A stretch of 64,000 nt of DNA from RGIG1902 sp034926865 (GTDB lineage Bacteria > Bacillota > Clostridia > Oscillospirales > Butyricicoccaceae), in NCBI GenBank assembly GCA_034926865.1, contig JAYFQP010000013.1, positions 47,132 through 111,131 on the forward strand, given 5' to 3'. The notes under the pieces were generated by a model. The model made no database searches, was not told the origin of the DNA, and was given only the letters and a program-made list of their open reading frames with translations. Of this stretch, positions 25,988-34,497 are shown piece after piece. Numbering within the stretch: the first letter of the stretch is position 1; every line of letters begins with the position of its first letter. Both the position numbers and the translations under genes were made by a program.

Positions 25988-26670
25988 TATTGGTTTCCTC
26001 CCATTTGCTTTAATTTATCGTTCATTCCGCCCGAAAGGCCTTCCTGGGCAAGCATGTTTTCCATTACGGTTATATCGGTAGAAATATCTACGGCATCGCT
26101 TTCATATAAAAGATCAAGCTGTTTTTTAAGGGCCGAGTCAAGAGTTAGAAGGTTCTGCGCGATGCGGGCCATCGAGCCTGTTATATTCTCTCCACTCTCC
26201 CCCTGCTCTTCAAGCTTTTCGTAATAGTCCGCCAGCTTGATAAGCGTCGGCAGGTAATAGCTCATAAGTCTGCGGACCCTGGGGGCTTTCTTTGGATCAT
26301 TCTGTATGGCATCCATTATTTTACTCACGGTAGACTCTATGGAAGAAAGGCTGTCTTTTACGTTTTGTGAGGTTATCATTTCTCTTATGGCGGCAAGCGC
26401 TTTAAGGTTTTCCCTGCCTTCCTTAACAGCGGCATCGGCAAGGCTGTCGCCGGTAGATACGGGAGCCTCAGCAACTTTTACCACTTGTTTAGGCAGCAGC
26501 TTTGAAGATACGAAATATGCTGTTGCCCCAATTAAAGCCGCCAGCAGATAATGCGTTATTTTATACATGGGGAATATCAGGGAATAGAGAATAAAAGCTG
26601 CCCCAGCCACGTAAAAACAGTATGGAGAGGACAGGGCTTTTGTCTTGTTTCCATCGGGTTTTCGGCTCAT
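25987..26670 (-). CDS. xpaC: XpaC-family membrane protein (5-bromo-4-chloroindolyl phosphate hydrolysis protein)
   Basis: 227 residues. Two N-terminal membrane helices (about residues 17-60) precede a cytoplasmic helical domain with the family-typical RVRRLMSYYLPTLIKLADYYEKLEEQ segment. Named after a B. subtilis gene whose function is unclear; the phosphatase label is historical and unsupported. First gene of the four-gene operon xpaC-telA-lemA-TPM, divergent from the cupin gene. Confidence 0.9.
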   Translation of the reverse strand: MSRKPDGNKTKALSSPYCFYVAGAAFILYSLIFPMYKITHYLLAALIGATAYFVSSKLLPKQVVKVAEAPVSTGDSLADAAVKEGRENLKALAAIREMITSQNVKDSLSSIESTVSKIMDAIQNDPKKAPRVRRLMSYYLPTLIKLADYYEKLEEQGESGENITGSMARIAQNLLTLDSALKKQLDLLYESDAVDISTDITVMENMLAQEGLSGGMNDKLKQMGGNQ

Positions 26671-26756
26671 GTCATCAGACCTTTCATGTACTGCAAAATG
26701 TATACTTTCACAAATATCATTCTATATTTTTTAAAGTTTGGTGTCAAGGAAATAGC

Positions 26757-26785
26757 TTGTTTGCACCTAATATTTATGCTATCAT
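26757..26785 (+). promoter_or_regulatory. Promoter of the cupin / M20 peptidase genes
   Basis: -35 TTGTTT (26757-26762), 17-nt spacer, -10 TATCAT (26780-26785), 44 nt before the cupin ATG. Confidence 0.5.
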
Positions 26786-26829
26786 CAAAATGTATTTTAA
26801 TACGTTGAATCAAAAGGAGGGTTTTAGTT

Positions 26830-27174
26830 ATGGTACACAAAAATGCCGACATGGTTCATATGCTTCGCGAGAATATTCGCGGCGGCATTGGGAAGGTAGA
26901 AACTGATGTGGTATATAAAGGCGAGGAGCTTTTGGGCAAGGCGACTTTGTTCAACAGATTGACCATAAAGCCCGGCTCAAGCATCGGCGAGCATGCCCAT
27001 ACGGAAGATGCCGAGATATACTATGTTCTTGAAGGCGAGATCACAGCTTTTGATAACGGAAATCCTGTTGTTATGCATAAGGGCGACTGTATGTTTACAG
27101 GTGGCGGAGAGACTCACGCCCTTGAAAACAAAAGCGGCGCCGATGCCGTCATTCTCGCTGTCGTTTTGGCATAA
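26830..27174 (+). CDS. cupin domain protein
   Basis: 114 residues, a single cupin_2 barrel. Metal-binding motif 1 is present in PGSSIGEHAHTEDAEIYYVLEGE (two His and a Glu, about residues 50-68), and motif 2 in GETHALENK. RBS AAGGAGGG upstream of the ATG. Small cupins may bind sugars, act as isomerases, or be sensors; the substrate is not predictable. It precedes the M20 peptidases by 47 nt on the same strand, suggesting joint expression. Confidence 0.88.
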   Translation: MVHKNADMVHMLRENIRGGIGKVETDVVYKGEELLGKATLFNRLTIKPGSSIGEHAHTEDAEIYYVLEGEITAFDNGNPVVMHKGDCMFTGGGETHALENKSGADAVILAVVLA

Positions 27175-27221
27175 AAAAGTGGTTATTTAAGAACATCATA
27201 TTCAAAAAGGAGGTTTATTCT

Positions 27222-28472
27222 ATGGATTATCAGGTATCCCCAAAGGTACAGAAGCTTTTTGACGAGGTCATAAGTCTTCCTGAGGTGCAGCGTGCTGTTG
27301 ACTTTATCGAGAAGGATTTGGAAAACTCTATCGAGGAGCAGATCGCGTTGACGCTTATCGAATCCCCCACCTTCAATGAAGAGAAAAGGTCGCATGCCTA
27401 TGCGGAGTATTTCAAGTCGCTTGGGCTTGAGAATGTGCACGTTGATGATTTCGGCAATACAGTAGGCCTTTGGCGCGGCGCTGGAAAAGGGCCTAAAGTA
27501 TTGGTAGAGGCTCATCTTGACACAGTGTTCCCATTCGGCAGTGTCAAGGAAGTAAAAAGAGAGAACGGCGTACTATATGCTCCCGGTATTTGTGATGACA
27601 CCCGTGGCCTTGCCATTTTGCTTGCAGCTTTGAGAGGCCTTAAGGAGACGGGTTTTCAAACAAAGGGGGATATTGTCTTTGTTGGCACATCGCGTGAGGA
27701 AGGCATGGGTTCTCTCGGCGGAATGAAAGACTTCCTTGACCATAACCCGGATATAGATGCTTCAATCAGCGTAGACGGAGGATGGGTAGAGGAAATTACA
27801 TACGAGGCTACCGGATTTAAGACATACGAAGTAAATTTCTATGGTATAGGCGGCCATGCTTACGGCGCTTTCGGAAAGATGGCAAATCCGCTCCATGCCG
27901 CAGCCAGGGCTGTTGCCAAGATAGCTGACTTCCAGGTTCCGGAAGACCCCAAAACCACCTTCTGCGTATCCAACTTCCATGCCGGAAACGACGCAGGCGT
28001 TCATGCCATCGTCCCCAAGGCGACGATAAAGCTCAATTTCCGCTCTAACTCAGCCGAAATCCTTGAAGAGCTCAATGACAGAGTTTTCAAGGCGATTCAG
28101 GAGGCCTGCGACGAGGAAACGGCACGCTGGGGCAAGGATACTATTACATGGGACTGCAAACAGTACTGTGATGTTCCCGCTGGCAATCAGGATGTTCACG
28201 CTCCGCTGGTTGAAGCCACATATCTTACGGCAGCGCACCTGGTCGGCAGCGAAAAAGTCAAGTTTGGGCATGGCGGCTCAGTAAATGGGAATATGGCAGT
28301 GGCAAGAGGGCTTCAGTGCGTAACGATCGGCGGCGGACCCTATGACGTCAAGTGCCATAATCTTGAAGAGTTCTTCCCCATCGAAGGAGCATATAAGTGC
28401 CCTCAGGAGGTAATGATTCTTCTCCTTCTGGCCTCGGGTATAGAAGGAAAGACAGAATCGATATTGCAATAA
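27222..28472 (+). CDS. M20 family metallopeptidase, copy 1
   Basis: 416 residues. M20 zinc peptidase fold: His98 and Asp100 in VEAHLDTVFP, bridging Asp in PGICDDTRG (125/126), and the catalytic Glu in SREEGMGSLGG (159/160). IGGHAYGAFG, about 211-220, is the dimerisation-domain His block. It resembles the PepT/dipeptidase group of M20, but with an N-terminal extension. No signal peptide, so cytosolic; it likely cleaves di- or tripeptides or acylated amino acids. A closely related second copy follows at 28606. Confidence 0.88.
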   Translation: MDYQVSPKVQKLFDEVISLPEVQRAVDFIEKDLENSIEEQIALTLIESPTFNEEKRSHAYAEYFKSLGLENVHVDDFGNTVGLWRGAGKGPKVLVEAHLDTVFPFGSVKEVKRENGVLYAPGICDDTRGLAILLAALRGLKETGFQTKGDIVFVGTSREEGMGSLGGMKDFLDHNPDIDASISVDGGWVEEITYEATGFKTYEVNFYGIGGHAYGAFGKMANPLHAAARAVAKIADFQVPEDPKTTFCVSNFHAGNDAGVHAIVPKATIKLNFRSNSAEILEELNDRVFKAIQEACDEETARWGKDTITWDCKQYCDVPAGNQDVHAPLVEATYLTAAHLVGSEKVKFGHGGSVNGNMAVARGLQCVTIGGGPYDVKCHNLEEFFPIEGAYKCPQEVMILLLLASGIEGKTESILQ

Positions 28473-28545
28473 GACTTTAACCGCCTATGCCTCTTTTTAC
28501 CTGCCCATAACAAAGGCACAGCAAGTTAAAGCTTTCAAAATGCCG

Positions 28546-28575
28546 AAGGGCCGGGAAAGCTTTCCCGGCCCTTTT
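28546..28575 (+). terminator. Hairpin between the two M20 genes
   Basis: A perfect 14-bp palindrome, AAGGGCCGGGAAAG (28546-28559) with CTTTCCCGGCCCTT (28560-28573), then TT. Likely terminates copy 1, leaving copy 2 on its own or read-through transcript. Confidence 0.75.
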
Positions 28576-28605
28576 AATAATTGTATGAATATGAAAGGAG
28601 TTATT

Positions 28606-29871
28606 ATGGAGTATACCGTTTCTCAAAAAACGCGCGATTCCCTTTCATCGCTTCTGGCTGCGCCGGAGGTAGCAGAGGGTATGGATTTTATCGAGAAGGA
28701 TCAAGACAAATGTATAGCCGAGCAGATAGAGCTTACTCTAATTGAGGCCCCTACCTTCCAGGAGGAACAAAGATCTCAGGTTTTCAAGGCAAAATTTGAA
28801 GAGCTTGGCCTTGAGGATGTTCATATTGACAGGGGCGGCAACGTCGTAGGCGTTCGCAAGGGAAGCGGTTCCGGCCCCAGAGTTCTGGTAGAAGGCCATC
28901 TTGATACTGTTTTTCCCTTTGGAAGTGTCAAAAAGGTTGAGGAAAGAGACGGTTTTTTGCATGCACCAGGTATCGGAGATGACACAAGAGCCCTTGCCAT
29001 GATCCTTTCTGTCATAAGAGCCATGAATAAGTCAAAAGTCAAGAATACAGGAGATATCGTATTCGTTGGGACAACCCGCGAAGAAGGTATGGGCTCTTTG
29101 GGAGGAATGAAGGATTATCTTGACGACAACCATCAAGATATCGACGCTTCCGTGAGCATCGACGGCGGCAATATTGCGGATATCACATTTGAGGCAACGG
29201 GCTTCAAAACATATGAGGTCAATTTCTACGGCATAGGAGGCCATGCCTACGGGGCTTTCGGCAAGATGGCAAATCCTCTTCACGCCGCCGCAAGAGCTGT
29301 TGCCAAGATAGCTGATTTTCAGGTTTCCGAAGATCCCAGAACTACATTTTGCGTCTCAAATTTTCACGCGGGAAATGATGCCGGCGTTCATGCCATCGTC
29401 CCTAAGGCTACCATAAAGTTTAACTTCCGTTCCAATTCCTCGGAGTTACTTGAAGAGCTTGACAAACGCATCTTTAAAGCTATTCAGGAGGCTTGCGACG
29501 AGGAGACGGCTCGCTGGGGCAAGGATACCATCACGTGGGACAGCACGCAGTACTGCGATGTTCCTGCCGGCAAGCAGGACAGAAATGTTCCTATAGTTGA
29601 AAGCTGTTATTCTGTTATTGAGCATCTTGGTATAAAGCCCAACTTCAATCAGGGCGGCTCGACAAACTGCAATATGGCGATAGATAAGGGAATCCCTGCA
29701 ATATGCATAGGCCGCGGCTATTATCCGGAGGGAACGGATACCGATAACAAGGTGCATAACCTTTCGGAGCGTTATCCTGTAGTCGGCGCATATAAAGGCG
29801 TGCAGGAGACTTTTCTTATGGCGCTGCTTTGCTCTGGGATAGAAGGAATACCTTCCATTATGGTTAAATAA
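28606..29871 (+). CDS. M20 family metallopeptidase, copy 2
   Basis: 421 residues from the ATG at 28606 (AAAGGAG seven nt upstream). Same motifs as copy 1 at the same residue numbers: His98 and Asp100 in VEGHLDTVFP, GIGDDTRA, REEGMGSLGG. By my hand count, the central 130 residues (from EATGFKTYEV to the CDVPAG block) differ at only 11 positions, while the C-terminal ~90 residues are far more divergent, with an insertion (YYPEGTDTDNKVHN). The pair presumably arose by tandem duplication and has changed specificity at the ends. Confidence 0.88.
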   Translation: MEYTVSQKTRDSLSSLLAAPEVAEGMDFIEKDQDKCIAEQIELTLIEAPTFQEEQRSQVFKAKFEELGLEDVHIDRGGNVVGVRKGSGSGPRVLVEGHLDTVFPFGSVKKVEERDGFLHAPGIGDDTRALAMILSVIRAMNKSKVKNTGDIVFVGTTREEGMGSLGGMKDYLDDNHQDIDASVSIDGGNIADITFEATGFKTYEVNFYGIGGHAYGAFGKMANPLHAAARAVAKIADFQVSEDPRTTFCVSNFHAGNDAGVHAIVPKATIKFNFRSNSSELLEELDKRIFKAIQEACDEETARWGKDTITWDSTQYCDVPAGKQDRNVPIVESCYSVIEHLGIKPNFNQGGSTNCNMAIDKGIPAICIGRGYYPEGTDTDNKVHNLSERYPVVGAYKGVQETFLMALLCSGIEGIPSIMVK

Positions 29872-29939
29872 GCTCTTGTTCTGATTTGCAATTTAAAGAC
29901 TGAACGCGGCAATAATATTTTGATGCGGGAGGAAATGCA

Positions 29940-30758
29940 GTGAACATATTGGTTTTTGGTGCCAGCGGGTATGCCGGAAGCGAAATAAAGCGGAAGCTGG
30001 AAGAGGATTTCAGCGATGTTTTTGGGACATATCATAGCAGCCCCGCTTCGGCAGAAGAAGCAGCCTTCATGCTGTTTCATAGTCTGGATGATCACGAAGG
30101 GCTTTATAAGATTCTAAGGCAGATTGATCCGCAAATAATAATATATTGTTTAAGGGGCGATTTTGAAAAACAGCTTGAGGCAACCCGGATTATGACGGAG
30201 TTTTTGAAAGGGAAAGAAAACGGAAAAATGATTTTTCTTTCCACGGCTAACGTCTTTGATGGGGCCTTGGAAGAGGCACATTTTGAAAATGATCCTCCCA
30301 GAGCAAAAAGCGAGTATGGGCGATTCAAGATCCAAAGTGAAGAACTTATAACAAGCGCGCTGGGAGAAAACGGGGTTGTTATACGCATACCGGAGGTTTA
30401 TGGAAAAGAGTGCCCGCGTTTGCAGAAACTGAGAAGCGCTGCGCTTGAAAATCGGAAGGTTTCTTCCTTTGGGAACGTTTTCGTTAACTACACAACAAAT
30501 CGCCAGATAGCCGAATGGATCGCATATATAATACAAAACCACCTTACAGGCATATTCCATATAGGGACAAAAGATATGCGGGAGTATATCGTGTTTCAAA
30601 AGGAGCTGTTAACCGAGTTAGGGTTGGAACCCCCGGATTTTGAGGTCACAGAAATGCCTTCACCCCTGATACAGGCGGTTTTGCCGGGAAGAGAGGATAT
30701 CCCTCAGTCAATGCAGATATGCGTTAAGGATGTCATCAGGCTGATGGCGGAGAAATAG
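29940..30758 (+). CDS. NAD-dependent epimerase/reductase (RmlD-like extended SDR)
   Basis: 272 residues; GTG start with GGGAGGAAAT upstream. The Rossmann motif GASGYAGSE lies at the N-terminus (8-16) and the active-site Tyr-x3-Lys is in SEYGRFK. FLSTANVFDG and VVIRIPEVYG fit the RmlD (dTDP-4-dehydrorhamnose reductase) subgroup of extended SDRs. No other nucleotide-sugar gene is nearby, so a sugar substrate is not certain. It follows M20 copy 2 by 68 nt. Confidence 0.82.
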   Translation: MNILVFGASGYAGSEIKRKLEEDFSDVFGTYHSSPASAEEAAFMLFHSLDDHEGLYKILRQIDPQIIIYCLRGDFEKQLEATRIMTEFLKGKENGKMIFLSTANVFDGALEEAHFENDPPRAKSEYGRFKIQSEELITSALGENGVVIRIPEVYGKECPRLQKLRSAALENRKVSSFGNVFVNYTTNRQIAEWIAYIIQNHLTGIFHIGTKDMREYIVFQKELLTELGLEPPDFEVTEMPSPLIQAVLPGREDIPQSMQICVKDVIRLMAEK

Positions 30759-30847
30759 TTCTGCTTACCTGATTTCGGCTCAAAGAATTCCTCAATAAAT
30801 ATTGGGTTCTTGCTTTAACGTCGCAATTTCACTTTATATAAGCTTGC

Positions 30848-30879
30848 AAAGGGCAGCCGGATTGATCCGGCTGCCCTTT
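30848..30879 (+). terminator. Terminator after the RmlD-like gene
   Basis: Stem AAAGGGCAGCCGGAT (30848-30862) with ATCCGGCTGCCCTTT (30865-30879), perfect over 15 bp; the end CCCTTTG provides only a short U-run. Confidence 0.75.
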
Positions 30880-31178
30880 GTAGGTAGGGGTCAAAGCTTG
30901 CTGGATTGCTGATATAAATCATGGTTTCGGTACCTTATGATCACGGTGCTCATGAAAGCAAGGCCGCCGGGAAAGAATATGTATGATTTAGCGAATAATC
31001 TGGAAACCGCCTCGATTGTTTATGCCAGCTTTTAGGAGGGGTTTATACACAAATGAATAAATTCTCGTAAACCGAATGCCATTTAGGCACAGTGGGAGGG
31101 ATAAAGCTGCAGACAATGTTGCTTACTGCTTCATTTGATCAGGAGAAATATTTGTGCAAGATGACATACAAAAAGGTG

Positions 31179-31207
31179 TTGAATATTTATTCTGGGTGCC
31201 GTATAAT
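31179..31207 (+). promoter_or_regulatory. Promoter of the amino-acid ABC transporter
   Basis: -35 TTGAAT (31179-31184), 17-nt spacer, perfect -10 TATAAT (31202-31207), 44 nt before the start codon. Confidence 0.7.
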
Positions 31208-31251
31208 TATCCTATCGATATACTACATGCTATTTGGAAGGAAAGAATACT

Positions 31252-32064
31252 ATGAAAAGCTTTAAAAAGATAGCGGCGCTTGCTATGGCCCTGATGATGT
31301 TTTTTGCTCTGGCCGCTTGCGGCTCTGATGATGCCAAGACCGATGACACAGACAAAAACGAAGAAGAAAAAGAAACGCTGACCTTTGGCACATCGGCGGA
31401 TTATGCTCCATTTGAATTCCACACTATGGTAAACGGTGTAGATACGATAGCGGGCTTTGATGTTGAAATTGCAAAGCAGGTTGCTGCCGACATGGGCAAG
31501 GAGCTTGAGATAAAGGATATTTCTTTTGATGTCCTGCTTAACGAGCTGCAGAACGGCACAATAGATTTTGTTGTCGCGGGAATGTCCGCCGACGAAGAGC
31601 GTTTGAAGCAAGCAGATGCCTCTGATGTTTACTATGACGCCGCATATCAGAGAGTTGTCGTTCGCAAAGAGGATGCAGATAAATATAAGAGCTTTGACGA
31701 TTTTGCCGGAGTAAAGGTTGGCGTTCAATCAGGCACGATACAGGTTGATCTTGCCACAGAGAATCTCACAGGCTGTGAAACGCTTATTCTTCAAGGCGTT
31801 CCCGATCTTTTCAATAACCTTATAAACGGCAAGTGTGATGCCGTGCTTGTTGATGGCAATGTGGGTGATGGGTATATTGCCTCAAACGATACTTTGACCT
31901 CGGTAGAACTTGAGTTTCCCCCTGTTGACGGCTGTGTTGTTTGGGTGCAGAAGGGTGATCCCCAGGGCCTGCTTGAAAGCATAAACAAGACCATCTCCAA
32001 AATTAAGGAAGACGGAAGTCTTGACAAATGGATGAAGGAAGCAGACGAGCTTTCGGGCCAATAA
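31252..32064 (+). CDS. amino-acid ABC transporter substrate-binding lipoprotein
   Basis: 270 residues from the ATG at 31252 (GGAAGGAAAG upstream). The signal peptide ends in the lipobox LAAC (Cys at about 23), then an acidic linker (residues 25-42). The bacterial extracellular solute-binding family 3 fold follows: LTFGTSADYAPFEF, GFDVEIAKQVAADMG, FVVAGMSADEER, VGVQSGTIQ and the late KWMKE. Captures a polar amino acid outside the cell and delivers it to the permease at 32125. Specificity cannot be read from sequence with confidence. Confidence 0.93.
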   Translation: MKSFKKIAALAMALMMFFALAACGSDDAKTDDTDKNEEEKETLTFGTSADYAPFEFHTMVNGVDTIAGFDVEIAKQVAADMGKELEIKDISFDVLLNELQNGTIDFVVAGMSADEERLKQADASDVYYDAAYQRVVVRKEDADKYKSFDDFAGVKVGVQSGTIQVDLATENLTGCETLILQGVPDLFNNLINGKCDAVLVDGNVGDGYIASNDTLTSVELEFPPVDGCVVWVQKGDPQGLLESINKTISKIKEDGSLDKWMKEADELSGQ

Positions 32065-32080
32065 GAAGCTGATAACAAGT

Positions 32081-32109
32081 CAATGCCGGGGCTCCCGGCA
32101 TTGCTTTTA
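32081..32109 (+). terminator. Attenuating hairpin between binding protein and permease genes
   Basis: Perfect 10-bp stem CAATGCCGGG (32081-32090) with CCCGGCATTG (32094-32103), then CTTTTA. Such hairpins commonly let the binding protein be made in excess over the membrane components. Confidence 0.8.
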
Positions 32110-32124
32110 TAAAGGAGTTTTCGT

Positions 32125-32835
32125 ATGTCAGAGTTTATTTCAAGGCTTACTAATTTCAGCTTTTTGCCGAAATACCTGCCTTATTTTGTTAAGGGCGTTG
32201 AGTGTACGCTTATAATCTCGGTGTTAAGTGTTTTGGCTGCAATGCTGCCGGCGCTGCTTTTAGCGCTCATGCGGCTTTCAAAAAACAAGGTTTTGAAGGC
32301 CTTATCCGGAATCTATATATCGATATTCCGGTCTACCCCACTTCTCGTTCAGCTTTATATAGTCTATTTCGGCCCGTTTGGTGTCATTACCCTGCCCTCG
32401 TATAAGCTCTTCGGATTTATTGATACAGCCATACTGCTTCCCGGTGTCGTGGCGCTTGCCCTTAACAGCTCGGCTTATGTTGCCGAAATAATCAGGGCAG
32501 GGATACTTGCTGTGGATCAGGGTCAGACAGAGGCAGCGCGTTCGCTCGGACTTACCCAGAGCCAGAATATGAAGTATATTGTTTTGCCACAGGCGATAAA
32601 GAATATAATCCCCACGTTGGCAAACGAGCTTATCACGATGGTCAAGGAATCATCTATCATTGGCTACCTCGGCGTGCAGGATCTTATGTGGGGCACGAGG
32701 ACCACAGTAGGAGCGACATTCCTTCCCCTTTCGCCATATCTGCTTGCGGCAATTATTTATTTCTGCATAAACTTCCCGGCTGGGAAGGCCATAGAGGTAT
32801 TGGAAAGGAGGATGCGCCGTGGAGACGTCAGGTAA
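32125..32835 (+). CDS. amino-acid ABC transporter permease (HisM/GlnP type)
   Basis: 236 residues, about five membrane helices. YFVKGVECTLIISVLSVL at the N-terminus and FRSTPLLVQLYIVYFG are characteristic of polar amino-acid permeases. The EAA loop, EAARSLGLTQSQNMKYIVLPQA (about residues 140-160), contacts the ATPase. Its 3' end overlaps the ATPase gene by 17 nt, so the membrane complex is co-translated. It pairs with the binding protein at 31252. Confidence 0.94.
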   Translation: MSEFISRLTNFSFLPKYLPYFVKGVECTLIISVLSVLAAMLPALLLALMRLSKNKVLKALSGIYISIFRSTPLLVQLYIVYFGPFGVITLPSYKLFGFIDTAILLPGVVALALNSSAYVAEIIRAGILAVDQGQTEAARSLGLTQSQNMKYIVLPQAIKNIIPTLANELITMVKESSIIGYLGVQDLMWGTRTTVGATFLPLSPYLLAAIIYFCINFPAGKAIEVLERRMRRGDVR

Positions 32836-33565
32836 TCTTATCGAGGTAAATCACGTTACAAAGAAATACGGCCCCAAAATCACAGCACTTGACGATTGCT
32901 CTCTTGATATCAGGAAGGGTGAAGTCGTCGTTATTGTGGGTCCTTCGGGTTCGGGTAAATCTACCATGCTGCGCACACTCAACCTGCTTGAGGTTCCTAC
33001 CTCAGGCGAGGTGATATTCGAAGGAATCAATATTTCCGATAAAACTGTGGATATAAATAAGCATCGTCAGAGGATGGGCATGGTATTCCAGCATTTCAAT
33101 CTCTTTCCGCATATGACTGTTATGAATAACCTTACCCTTGCTCCGATAAAGGTTAAGGGCATGCCACAGAATGAGGCCGAGGAGCTTGCGCTCAAGCTGC
33201 TTGATACCGTGGGCCTCGCCGATAGGGCCGGTGCGTATCCTATACAGCTTTCCGGGGGCCAGAAGCAGCGAATAGCCATTGTCAGGGCTTTATGCATGAA
33301 CCCAGATGTAATGCTGTTCGACGAGCCTACCTCGGCTCTTGACCCCGAGATGGTCGGAGAAGTCCTTGAGGTTATGCGCTCGCTGGCAAAAGGGGGCATG
33401 ACGATGGTTGTGGTCACTCACGAGATGGGCTTTGCCAAAGAGGTCGGCTCCAGGGTCATATTTATGGATCAGGGAAGAATGCTGGTCGATAAGGAGCCTT
33501 CGGAGTTCTTCTCTAATCCTGAAAACCCCAGGTTGAAAGATTTTCTTTCAAAAGTTCTGATATAG
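32819..33565 (+). CDS. amino-acid ABC transporter ATP-binding protein (GlnQ/HisP type)
   Basis: 248 residues; GTG start at 32819 with AAAGGAGG seven nt upstream. Complete nucleotide-binding domain: Walker A GPSGSGKS (about 41-48), signature LSGGQKQR, Walker B VMLFDEPTSALDPE, H-loop VVTHEMGF. The MGMVFQHFNLFPHMTV stretch belongs to polar amino-acid importers. Energises the permease at 32125. Confidence 0.95.
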   Translation: METSGNLIEVNHVTKKYGPKITALDDCSLDIRKGEVVVIVGPSGSGKSTMLRTLNLLEVPTSGEVIFEGINISDKTVDINKHRQRMGMVFQHFNLFPHMTVMNNLTLAPIKVKGMPQNEAEELALKLLDTVGLADRAGAYPIQLSGGQKQRIAIVRALCMNPDVMLFDEPTSALDPEMVGEVLEVMRSLAKGGMTMVVVTHEMGFAKEVGSRVIFMDQGRMLVDKEPSEFFSNPENPRLKDFLSKVLI

Positions 33566-33572
33566 CAATCAT

Positions 33573-33601
33573 GGCAGGGTGGATTTCACCCTGCCTTTTT
33601 T
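33573..33601 (+). terminator. Terminator of the amino-acid ABC operon
   Basis: Perfect 9-bp stem GGCAGGGTG (33573-33581) with CACCCTGCC (33587-33595), followed by TTTTTT. Confidence 0.92.
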
Positions 33602-33631
33602 ATAAAAAAAGTTGCGTCCTATAAGTAAAAG

Positions 33632-33680
33632 CACCCTCAAATGAAAACGGAGCCAACCGTTTTTATTTGAGGGTGTTTTT
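33632..33680. terminator. Second, bidirectional terminator hairpin
   Basis: A 19-bp stem with one G-U pair: CACCCTCAAAT (33632-33642) with ATTTGAGGGTG (33665-33675), continued by AAAACGG (33644-33650) with CCGTTTT (33657-33663). T-run at 33676-33680 on the plus strand; CTTTTAC on the minus strand, where it could end the PiT operon. Confidence 0.8.
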
Positions 33681-33785
33681 GCGCTGCGTGCATGTGGGGA
33701 GAAAGATAACATATAATCATTTCTGCGATGCGGCTTTATGGGCTTCTGCGCTCGGTAGTATTAACCCAGGCCCAATTTCCTTTGC

Positions 33786-33816
33786 CCGTCCGCCTCGTGA
33801 TCGGCGGACGGCTTTT
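33786..33816 (+). other. GC-rich hairpin between the ABC operon and the PhoU-like gene
   Basis: CCGTCCGCC (33786-33794) with GGCGGACGG (33803-33811), then CTTTT. It reads as a plus-strand terminator, yet no plus-strand gene ends just before it. Confidence 0.5.
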
Positions 33817-33845
33817 GAGGCCCTATGCTTAATTCTGGTGGTTTA

Positions 33846-34469
33846 TTAAGTGTTTTTCATTATGATGGTTTCAACTGCATCGGCGACATGCTCACAGGCG
33901 TCGGCGCAATCTTCCATAAAATTGTATATCTCGCGCCACGAGATGATTTCAAGCACACTCCCGCCTCTTTCTTGTATGGTCTTTGCGGCTTCAAGATAAA
34001 AACGGTCACAGTCTTCCTCGGCGTTATTTACATCAACGATAAGAGAATGAAGCCGCTTTGACTTCTTGAAGTGCTCAAACTCCACAAGCAGGTCCTTCAT
34101 AAGACAGCAGCATCCGGCAATTTTTTTAGCAAACTCAACGGCCTCAGGAGTTACAGAAGCAAGGCGGTTGATATAGAATCGTTGCATGACTTCTTCGATC
34201 ATGTCGGTGACTTCGTCTATATTCTGGCTGATTTCTGCCAAGTCCTCGCGGTCCAGCGGAGTTACAAATGCCTTTGCAAGAGCTGTTGACATCTCGTGTT
34301 TTTTCTTGTCCCCGGCATGTTCAAGCTCATGCATTTCAGCTAATGAGGTTTCTACCGAGCAAAGGTCATAGTTTTCCAGGCACTTCACAAGATAATTGGC
34401 TGCCTTGCAGGAACATTCGGCGGCATCGATAAAGTTATCAAAATAAAAGCGATCGGTTTTGTTTACCAT
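33846..34469 (-). CDS. DUF47 (PhoU-like) phosphate transport accessory protein
   Basis: 207 residues, all-helical. The PhoU-like acidic metal-binding repeats are visible: EMHELEHAGDKKKHEM, LDREDLAEISQNIDEVTDMIEE and NNAEEDCDRFY. DUF47 proteins accompany PiT phosphate transporters and probably regulate them. Here it lies 28 nt downstream of the PiT gene in the same orientation. RBS AAAGGAAG precedes the ATG. Confidence 0.9.
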   Translation of the reverse strand: MVNKTDRFYFDNFIDAAECSCKAANYLVKCLENYDLCSVETSLAEMHELEHAGDKKKHEMSTALAKAFVTPLDREDLAEISQNIDEVTDMIEEVMQRFYINRLASVTPEAVEFAKKIAGCCCLMKDLLVEFEHFKKSKRLHSLIVDVNNAEEDCDRFYLEAAKTIQERGGSVLEIISWREIYNFMEDCADACEHVADAVETIIMKNT

Positions 34470-34497
34470 ATGTACTTCCTTTCTTTTTTGGAATAGC

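Larger units (their letters stand above)
30759..31251. other. 493-nt intergenic region before the amino-acid ABC transporter
   Basis: Holds the terminator at 30848-30879 and the promoter at 31179-31207. A five-codon frame with a good RBS (AGGAGGG, then ATG at 31053) may be a chance sequence or a leader peptide. No T-box or known riboswitch signature was recognised. Confidence 0.45.

Noticed and set aside
27790..29600. Recent gene conversion between the two M20 genes
   Set aside because: The conserved core has many synonymous differences at the DNA level, so the protein identity is better explained by selection.
31053..31070. Five-codon frame with a good RBS before the ABC transporter, possible leader peptide
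   Set aside because: It lies upstream of the recognised promoter (31179-31207), lacks codons of a single amino acid, and has no attenuator downstream.
33717..33815. Minus-strand frame ending GPGLILPSAEAHKAASQK, possible gene remnant
   Set aside because: About 30 codons that run through a GC-rich hairpin, no start or RBS, and no family I can recognise.
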